Shown: positions 63,901-64,000 of the stretch, one piece after another
Position numbering within the stretch: position 1 is the stretch's first letter
How the letters are laid out: the number at the start of each line of letters is the position of its first letter
From: CAYJLW01 sp964370965
GTDB lineage: Bacteria > Actinomycetota > Acidimicrobiia > UBA2766
Length of the DNA: 64,000 nucleotides
Assembly: GCA_964370965.1 (NCBI GenBank)
Contig: CAYJLW010000009.1
Coordinates: 1-64,000, forward strand
Direction of reading: 5' to 3'
Position numbers and translations under genes: made by a program
The notes under the pieces: generated by a model
Told to the model about the DNA's origin: nothing
Seen by the model: only the letters and a program-made list of their open reading frames with translations
Databases searched by the model: none

Positions 63901-64000
63901 CACGAGCGCCACGACGGCGGGTGTCCCCAACTCCAAGGTGCGCGCGACCGCCGGCAATGTGGAGCTCCTGGCCAAGTCCTACGGCACGATCACGTCGACG
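39947..64000 (+). CDS. Giant exported multidomain repeat protein (>8,000 aa, runs off right edge)
   Basis: One frame stays open for 24,054 bases (about 8,018 codons). GTG 39947 is chosen for GGGAG seven bases upstream and the promoter at 39878; TTG 39917 and GTG 40013 are alternatives. Signal peptide ~29-50 ('WAILCSLLVAAGAWFVLSG'); Pro/Ala/Glu linker ~50-175; metzincin site HEVGHLLGFEH at ~307-317; zinc-PLC-like 'YGYATHAIGDVFAHTL' ~452-467; golvesin-like domain ~1200-1327 ending 'LSDDADGHVVAGPVRV'; beta-strand repeats from ~1450 onward; FG-GAP/VCBS calcium repeats (DxDGDGxxD) ~2740-3850; leucine-rich 11-residue arrays ~3466-3690 and ~5049-5286; 'HGLxTGDAVxY' modules at ~1045, ~5005, ~5210; ~258-residue super-repeats from ~6740. 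Cys is rare. A surface adhesin or matrix protein with N-terminal hydrolase domains is inferred. Ten Ns lie inside. Confidence 0.88.
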   Translation, partial: MLLPFGDARRHEGPPGSPRLSAVCALLRRWAILCSLLVAAGAWFVLSGTGAGAQEAPPGAGDVVVESAPAAEAAPEPEVAAPDPAPVHESREQPAESAPAEAAPEPAAADGAGGAPAPEAGGEAPGGVADPAAGDAVQDAATADSGAGPDAGSALAQGVGTGDGAGAGAPAPQVVHLDVDGADAVTYRGPVQVDGISVPAFALPAGISGSRGEAMASMLAWLTQSFAGTGAAFVLDEPGPGSAYSTVYVGGGGDAFTGFGALWGVSEKVDRGNLDHADNAFVFSDNIASIAATAGEFGSDLARYVAHEVGHLLGFEHVYTPHSHDGGGVLDEVAFKPYTHVEVAKDVRADLLEDGLLTIKGECPVGPACPTGAFSNDYVVHPRILDALRKYPSFYYAGAVGPDGFPDITMGQRTVHPNDTGTWIARVFDMAWAAQSSARYTEVEKLQILAFSYGYATHAIGDVFAHTLVNEFAEGVFPAYADIVVGVGANDARELANALRHLMVEDYINQAAPRYDEDGERGLLPDGDLSNSSTSRIAFDAPVDFIYEALLKPFPGDPSAAADTGYLALDAIAASGGDPAKFRRAGGDFVRDGFAAGMQVFGFGFASAANNAKFTISAITASLVGGPMDTLDLLEDVVSETGSGDQALVTRGERGPILDLFYDVQRGLEEVQRQLITLSGPLVLPPGQSATEYLNELSLLVSALVLDGDGSTNPTAEQIEDLGKGYIASWIEAIDDGVRNWGALGLATSKALFDADNVRYWQNQQAANEGADVDHGRADAEGEVGIVDAMIRELDDPNHDGSTDDSFVNKYLGPMLGVPAFVSDITAVLGEVGELLDELVLPPFRLVLNPMKQALADVKAVVKDFLADIIKDRFGLDVEQFELLLRLGTKMDVKSVFGIPIFKPGDREKVDGYLGVVSHASPFELPLDLLPFVEFYEGASGGMHPDVEFDKERFAGFANSVTLAKMALLQEDDPLGVVPLEQLSLLARDGLAAVGTPMPAYDWGVLNMFGAHGGSILTTTLPKPSTAFTIDPALDVDDVADSIYLGPGHGLRTGDAVVYDPGGGAPLRYTHDASTYDLGRVTTQRTIDEGEQYKALREFYLVSVLAGDRVSLHFFHEDALSGVDVVDLEASAATGAAHTLVTRVVTNQEKLSFPDGFNVNAFEDAKVGDSLPWMRLIDGSNMWRENSLKVVDLFFRAHEGGGTGANKTVWTAALPAGSYRMGVTWEYNVTQRIHGEALAPATNAAYTVYDGITPLGTFHVDQRKFPTCFVDADFVTFDPLGADADDCEGADPDSIGQVFTISTGALRVELSDDADGHVVAGPVRVVPLGAPCPAPLTPSGCRIQRIVDPDTLAVAPGGQSETGSGWVDMFFPTGNGNLPLWESDTLRPVFRAFFDDWQNYGQDFPDLGDVTSTDPNVNPLIVPEYVPRPYLTPFDAPTPPETPAGVSTAIAAPGTYDYVGTTVLTGAVTAGDLTVNVAPATTGVTSIGIDLPTNSFTRSIGSFITDGFQAGQEIHATGFEWNNRSFVVVAVTIFALQVAQILFPGDSPTGDEELRSPGRLSIVGAVDVGGGDFEVHAEEVDVGPGVVLSTRARAGPDPVLSPSIGDSGDLALHAALIRVGAEAMLVAHVEAGSLFSGGDVILDADAVADVFFDFSLNSISLEGPEAAIEVGPGTWVLGRDVRMTADAASGSEAELEDALADAVATLARVVQRVGIVPGLLADFAALTGLTPLPSRILDVISDVTDAISGIAQVVEDAVSDGDLVDIDPAAVEGAYALATARIVIGDGALVHADRDILLSAHADSSAVRTTSGRYLSLSYANSRPMAEVAVHQGATLDAGRDVTASATTANLLDLRTEVSNAGDVVGFSLGFAKTRSIARTVVDVGAVVTAASAAFFSEALNTISNVAISSGFADSGLAGGGATIAAGYYQSQADTVVAGTVTTTGDLTLTARSVDISNVTRAFADIAAAPGPSHFLDSVNAWLDSIDLSFTIGDQTFDPLRGIDLEVPRLGITIGAAMTFVETENRAAALVHEGAKIAVGGDLTITGHAEARPKVSATSRAIAAPTPPAVAVGGSVVFAKFSNQATAFVGWIAQVDVDRDLRITAEALLTDDMALFDPNPALADVDSATGADRVGEEFDDANAVGAELATALAPVRTHLQSALGDPAAPMTSYVHTAAGASGSSAIGGGLSWIDIYNLAGAGIASGAAVNAGNALTADPDQDVVVDAFAHVDVTTVAGLESVLSFGGLSGPAGDAGVGGYFSSVWADNYARAYVDDLAHVVAADDVVVSSAVQSDVLNAVDTGAEANDVAVDGAFGLLVIGHESLAFIQDRASVSSDVVDVHAQDGSHVTHVAGGLATSPGVAVGVAAAFTIFAQPRALEDLAPAEAQADDDAEGIASFEAFMEALTGLPGQFAEEAPAMLGGSFVRAFIGDASSEMGPLGTGGDTGAVVAATAVTVAAESALEVWTVAVGGAESDANAGGGGGESTVRGLGYGFGVSGDVAFTSVEHTVEAYVRDVPVVRAPAVHLAATDTPLVVAMAGFLVFGTNFGIGGSFARVGLFAQTRAYTQDARIVTPDLDVLATATPRTFGFADGVGGTDQNLAVAGSVTLSNVLNVAEAAVGARSRVITSGAPLIKGRALLTGVANAGSAAEHSAPGFGSIGAALNLGDLVNDARAFVGADAMVNAGGDVRVEADADENLLTLAAAASQGTGTGQHSRLCTSAGGADPFAGGCVDATEDDLLTTSMALADLDGDGRLDLVVGSFGLAARRYLNDGGDFESCILWVFCSKTGEVLGDNWVGWADVILPQRLAGVVAPQLTLAVATLDADLDGDVDVITGNYAQANMLFLNDGEGDFGGGEGIPLGSSYLTTWLNPLDTGSFATAEELLLYVKRALRQMLLQAGVDPGDITAELVDEDGRNVVKFTSATRRLDAHWAEEALEAARVRGRLAQDVALTLVLNVDNQANAPPAQTTVSFTLLAADTAGFTSVAALRAYVQAKLDAALAAAGRAGGDVVVTVGADGAIGFAAAARDLGETGAAEGAIAAARSGPGNSQLSGDVAFTIPFGGTEIAVAVAAADTATNTTADDLVIDVNAAIVAALSVAGLSPGDVYAELDGADVVLDAVALSLDVPSATGATAAIGAKRLDGHLSGAGVDLIFRVTDVDDTTALAVGDVDHDGDPDVVVGNLFGRTRVLLNQRRIQLGALGLEPIKFTLVMTLNPLTTAPPIPIGTVDVEIDPLTTFDNIEPQDLLDDIRAAIDAALADHATLSVGDIAVRFDGGNIDVVSANMGLMVWGDGDAEERIEASRLWFGVGVDVGRSGGFVVDTVDERPPFDFSVDPDLVFSLMVTPPAPGAAPVTVNVALDPFDTQDNTSAAHLRADLQAAVDAALVAAGLPAGAVVVDFHTAGFVVFLGALGHGVSGDLAASDAVESHRRYYEIDEDLTTSVALADLNGDGKPDLVVGKVGIDLGKLIERGVLKLGDLVEGVAASVAQVVGAGLAALVDLLDAGLVDAFDFAPGASVVLRDLVDLGVVSLADLAAAGLAGVDDLVAGLTVAVDAAGGLLDRGLVTAQELAAVGLPLTGDVTVADLVASGLVTLEDLAGEGLVTVDDLASGAATTLREIVNSGIVAIRDLLDAALVGLDDLLDGVLVDVRDLVRSGLVSLVELVDANLLKPNGVDLRKLDPQSILQNFSVGAPTQIYLNVDDWVLADSFEGFAAPVELEWRITKALAVGDVDNDDDVDVVTGNILSPVRVHLNDGNAHFTSADVGSDARLLTSIALADVNGDGSLDVVTGNLFARNRLYLNNDDGSGTFAPGSDVGTDQYATTAIVAGDLDGDGNADVVAGNSLPSIAVAGSVNSVTVTDKAHAEIGDGALVITASDVTVLADGRTEVVALAGAAAAGDEISIGASLTNTNLRRDVVAAVDGAVVITLGPGSSVTVDAEAGDLLISFAGGSGSAGDLGVVASAVLNTMQDLTQAYVTGGARIVTPDLVVRARHESTVIGVAGALAGSLAGVVVGAAADLEFLDKTVQAWIGAATIDVVHDVLVDAAAVDAIMSFVAGLGSSLALAIAGSASVVSLDNTTLAYIEGDPEEGATIRAGDNVIVQADSDLDVGTWAGAATFTFLVGVGLAASITFHKDDTRAWIGRYSNVKALGTNASPVRTEIRGLSSPMRGVAVTATSHEEFSPVSAGAGMAGLVGVAGSLNLVAADEGTRAFIGQGARVEKFTAGPLPHGDQVVYVLAIDWTEAFGIAGALDLSLVAGVGAGVDAATITKTTEAFISGEVGADPALGETDTNKVVAVIARSYEDLTSFSASLTAAGIAGVGANLGIYAVAATTRAFVGPNAWVRARGNVVVSAHHDDEIDVLAGQATAALGAAVGAAGAAVHTRNTTEAFIAAGATVTALAQIAGLVAPTGGLEESSLLEDVINAAFGGGAFAALTGAVDFIVNNPVAQVARSALGSVFSILVTPVDFPSFDTTLVNPRHVSPAYAELRGVSVTATNTDDVEMLTVGADAAFLGAVEGSMSAYVSGDLTAAYTGDGASVNADPTGVDAAQDVVIAASSDTSFMAISGALSVSGIAGVGASASAGMIRNLTSAGVGPDSVVRARDEVKVLASATQKVLPIAAGFAFSSGAVIIPLLGIPVAGSLPVVSINSQTFAFVDHDATVEAGSNVEVRARDDSNVDTVAGAGAFATGGGYSIGLGASAAFIVVRKDTRAWIGEGAVVDARAGGATVSVLTGTVAGEDLEFEDVRGVVVQAISTQDIFPLTAAGGDFTGGVTSFDLGFSGVLNFTVVEAHTTAFIDRGARVNMAPGAEAAAQTVSVGAGDDTKIYGVAVNLVKTDLGIAGGIDMGVVNNDILAEIRPGATVAAERDVTVHAVSTIETDSFVSGVGKTEKASLMVSWSLYGIRSAFPSPLPFDVDAVSEFVGKLTNPATGQGVQAFLEGSVAYLLGKLGGGLGGKLREASSVIGAAGAVSTALDTSLPATGASGAEGAALYFDVADVDDGLDTIRLDPAHWLRTGDAVAYAAEKLVQIDGPDSLLDPDSQSSSETPLVTVADLVAAGLPTSGRVSLGTLLDSGVLVSVQGLKDATLVTDTALANAGLPTTGSIAIGDLVFARLVTQDKLAAAGVIRDPAPIGGLEFGEVYYVGLDPGDPTVAKLYATRTDALAGTGALGLDPAAAAGNRHSFTVTALLGFGAADVDATADTVDLGDSHGLQTGDAVHYSADPDRDTVYQIDGPGGLLDIGAVTADQLTDKGLPTSGQITLGTLLAKEVVTPDKVGVGGLAQGGTYFVRVHPLDSSKVTLHATRTAAFAGGQAIDLVLPVLPGAAFHLDAASFGASAVIDGATVSAGRDVVVSAVEFVDVASDTSWTFNFEASDAWIAMAMDKGTLGLSSAADAGVVGGANVTAGRHVRITGDVDTHSQIMAGSALTNESDRSLAYVEGPGTVVVAQAGDVVVEACLEFDSIYAAIIPFTSQGGIGDSGGDMKSSTVLTQNYVDAHVGESSVSAAGGVRVAATDDGEVWAVADAVTVKDKGALDLVAYGITMADATITDAVFAYVVGSAVTADGGDVDVLALFDVNVVSISVGIAVQENPIGLAGSLIMNKVVSAVVAFVAGDSDVSASGAVNVHATDDTDLISFGGAANGQSQLSIGVALGFNDIANTVRAYVTGSKVAALGGDVSILAEAVPVVTVITVGLAQAEEQQQVDQMQNNGVGGAIKYALFRIVEFFATLTVADRDNGNAMAGSISFNSIKSVVEAYIGEDAAGGADVDASGSVTVSAVDGPTIVAVAGAAGWADGTAKGAAVSVNTIQDAIRAWVDGAQTTVDAAVVEVRADNNADITAVTIGGTNADTFSLAGSFSKNSMHDTLDAAVTGGAAVTGVASVTVHATDDATIVAVAGSLAYSSDAVAVGAAVSLNDLKETVTARVDDATLQAPAILVEAVADGDVTAITIGGSGAEDFSLGGSFSYNKTENTVEARVTGGAVLTATGGIVHVYASDDTDIEADGGGAGIVYDDNGTNAGAAIGFSVAINEVTNAVRSTVDASTIDASVVEIKAASTASIHALTIAGGGTYSGSGGGSGFDFVGAGAVSVNTVKITVEALVQNGATVTATTSVLVEANDDTWVRADGGAAALFLSDSSQSGGLTIELGVGVATNSIENQIHACADDATLTAPTVTIKAIADNDVNALALGIAGGLSFGSGGGASFGGAGSGAGNTVANTVHAKAGGGAVIAAAALNVAATDSTDIRADAGGVAFLFSRGPPSIAVGISVSSNKVTNTTTAEITGAADVDTAVLTIHAKSDSTAGAVTIPGAGTASSGSGNGFQFAGAGAGSRNEIRNSIMARLQTSVAVNLSGLAVSTVKAEDLSVIDADAAGVGADGDAGGGARRRRGGGGGGGDRXXXXGGRAVARGTAVPRAGRAPAPAGGAASVNLSGGPAITLGVAIGINDIANTTLAVIDSTVVHAAGDLDVIALSDATIDVLTIGLAGSLSASSSGGFSFGGAGSGSGNEIAGSTTALVTDATLDVEGVVTVRADDTSEVNADAGAVAIAVATGGSVAVAVGTSVAINKIHNSVAATVDHSSIGTSGDRVGGLEVEAIFDGFIEALAVTGTATVGVGSGTGAGVVAGAVVVNSIAASATASVVGDSSIYAGSAPLPASSCSTSGGPLPSVLVCASDRSEIDGDAGSGGAAVAAGNAGFAGALAGAFAFNEIGTATRAVIDDSVVNTTGDLRVEANSSARIDADAVGLTANVAGGSGGGFSLGGAGSVASNVIAPTVEAVIRNVTTVLVDGSLTVTAMSEPAIDSTAGAVSLSVAGGSGGGVGVAFGTSVASNEIRDATILDDARAALTRAAIENATIGSVSRRVPVLAVSATTNATVNSGTVYGGVAIGGGGGGSGAGVLAGAFSFNKIFGTTEAEITASTVYVAAVGVVASNTSIIDADAGAIAAAGAGGAGAGVAAGGANSLAINTMAAIVRAAIETSSTVNATGGVTVTATSNTTLDASSVGFGGSGAGGTGSGVAVAGAGSESINAIANTVSAEVIDSTILTPGTLSVTASDTSTIDAVSGSAGLAGAGGGAAGVGVGFGVSYANNRFGNVEIDGVLRQHTVRAIIDPSYIGTSSNRVGSLVVSATTNATIKTTTKTGALAGAGGAGGGVGVGLAGAFSFNEIWGVTEATVGDSVVYAGSVDVTASNTSHVNSDAGALAAAGAGGAGAGVAVGLANSLAINKIGVTVTAAIQGGATVDATGTVSVTAAANATIQTWSVGFGLSGAGGAGAGVAVSGAGAESINAIANTIEARISASTVRTPSTVTVNASDTSTIEAVAGSAGLAGAGGAGAGVGVGFGISVANNSVGNVDIDGVVRQHTVRATVVNSTMGSAPNRVASLAVSGTSNATIDSKSLTGAAAGAGGAGGGVGVGLAGAFSANRIQGLTESAVSGSAVYAGSVGVSATTSSKVKADAGAFAAAGAGGAGAGVAVGLANSLAINTVQTTTRAKIESSTIDTTGAVSVTAVSNGEIRSWSVGFGLSGAGGAGAGVAVSGAGAESINAVASTVEALVSSSAILADGTVTVTASDTSLIDAIAGSAGLAGAGGAGAGVGVGFGISVADNRIGNVTIDGAARQNTVTAKILNSTVGSVARPSGAVLVEATATSTIDAWTVAGALAGAGGAGGGVGAAGSGARSENSIATMISAEVVGGTLRTKAGSAVTVHAKDDSTIVADVAGVSIAGGGGAGGGGAGAIGAAIAQNLISVTVEAVIDSSTVISGGAVALTAESNPDITSTAIGIAGSLAGGIYVGIAVSGAGAFSGNQINSTVAAEIRNDSIVSSAAGYAVTLTATDDSVIGTVTGAIALALSAAIGSASLAVGIGMSVNDIGTQVRSKIDDSKVTSGADVVAKADGKSQIDALAYSGALAASVGGAITGGGATAKNNIHTATQASITNSDTSFSESQEVVGTNVKVTAEDHATIKSRAYGVSAAIAAGISFTLTTVEAVNTITSATTAGVPNSKVRATAGNVELLAKSYGTITST
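50341..51015 (+). repeat. Array of 11-residue (33-bp) leucine-rich repeats inside the giant gene
   Basis: About 16 units of consensus x-G-L-V-x-L-x-D-L-x-x, for example SGLVTLEDLAG next to EGLVTVDDLAS. The array interrupts an FG-GAP repeat: 'DLVVGKVG' stands before it and 'APTQIYLN', the normal continuation, after it. Confidence 0.75.
55090..55335 (+). repeat. Second leucine-rich repeat array in the giant gene
   Basis: Units such as 'VTVADLVAAGLPTSGRVSLG' and 'SIAIGDLVFARLVTQDKL'. It is inserted between 'TGDAVAYAAEK' and 'IGGLEFGEVYYVG', which are adjacent in ordinary modules of this type. Confidence 0.65.
55672..55800 (+). repeat. Third, short leucine-rich repeat array in the giant gene
   Basis: 'AVTADQLTDKGLPTSGQITL' followed by 'GTLLAKEVVTPDKVG'. 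It sits at the equivalent point of the next 'HGLQTGDAVHY' module, before 'LAQGGTYFVRV'. Confidence 0.6.
59103..59143 (+). other. Assembly gap (10 Ns) behind a 22-G run
   Basis: G22 at 59103-59124 and Ns at 59134-59143. From about 59090 to 59212 the encoded text turns to Arg/Gly/Pro and loses the repeat pattern that resumes at 'SVNLSGGPAITLGVAIG'. The flanks share the same frame, but the true length between them is unknown. Confidence 0.95.
60164..62900 (+). repeat. About 258-residue super-repeats in the giant gene
   Basis: Equivalent points occur at 60164, 60941, 61715 and 62486, giving periods of 777, 774 and 771 bases (259, 258 and 257 residues). Copies from 60941 onward share 'VGFG.SGAGG.G.GVAV.GAG', 'ESINA', 'GSAGLAGAGG' and 'GLANSLAIN'. 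The 60164 copy is more divergent and the last is partial. Confidence 0.8.

Overview
The window comes from a very GC-rich actinobacterium. Support for this includes a BldD-type regulator, the order hemW-hrcA-dnaJ-rsmE ... phoH-ybeY-corC-era ... recO-uppS-glyS ... dgt-dnaG-rpoD (the conserved actinobacterial chromosome order), a zinc-finger anti-sigma factor, and many genes whose -10 hexamer lies 6-7 bases before the start codon, as expected for leaderless mRNAs. An Acidimicrobiia-like lineage is a guess. A run of ten Ns flanked by a 22-G homopolymer marks this as a draft or metagenome-derived contig.

Layout. 1-1025: start of a secreted PD40/TolB-like repeat protein that leaves the window on the left. 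1202-11124: a dense forward operon-like run of heat-shock control (hrcA behind a degenerate CIRCE, dnaJ), rRNA/tRNA modification and ribosome maturation (rsmE, mtaB, phoH, ybeY, era), a CBS-domain membrane protein and a bldD homologue. 11118-12911: an orphan membrane histidine kinase on the other strand. 12912-14801: a repeat-rich intergenic region, recO and uppS. 14899-15715: a HepT/MntA toxin-antitoxin pair. 15875-19990: glyS and ppdK, with ppdK bracketed by inverted copies of a two-hairpin repeat. 20156-23159: a Tat-exported metallophosphoesterase with two small membrane proteins. 23272-27603: dgt, dnaG and the primary sigma factor. 27737-30893: an ECF sigma/anti-sigma operon and a YibE/F membrane protein. 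30915-33458: znuACB zinc uptake with Zur-like sites. 33575-36160: a PAS-GAF-GGDEF-EAL protein. 36181-39784: tRNA-Asn, a polytopic glycosyltransferase-like protein, a short-chain reductase and a CAT-anticodon tRNA.

The remaining 24 kb (39947 to the right edge) is one uninterrupted reading frame of more than 8,000 codons that is still open at the edge. It encodes a giant exported protein: signal peptide, Pro/Ala-rich linker, a metzincin-like zinc site, a zinc-phospholipase-C-like segment, a golvesin-like beta domain, then thousands of residues of Ala/Gly/Val/Thr-rich beta-strand repeats with a cluster of FG-GAP/VCBS calcium-binding repeats. Arrays of a leucine-rich 11-residue repeat appear to be spliced into otherwise ordinary modules, and the distal part carries about 258-residue super-repeats. 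It has its own near-consensus promoter directly downstream of a tRNA gene. A surface or matrix role (adhesion, predation defence, polymer or lipid attack) is inferred, not shown.

Cyclic-di-GMP links two distant genes: the BldD homologue keeps the ligand-binding signature, and the GGDEF-EAL protein could set the ligand level.
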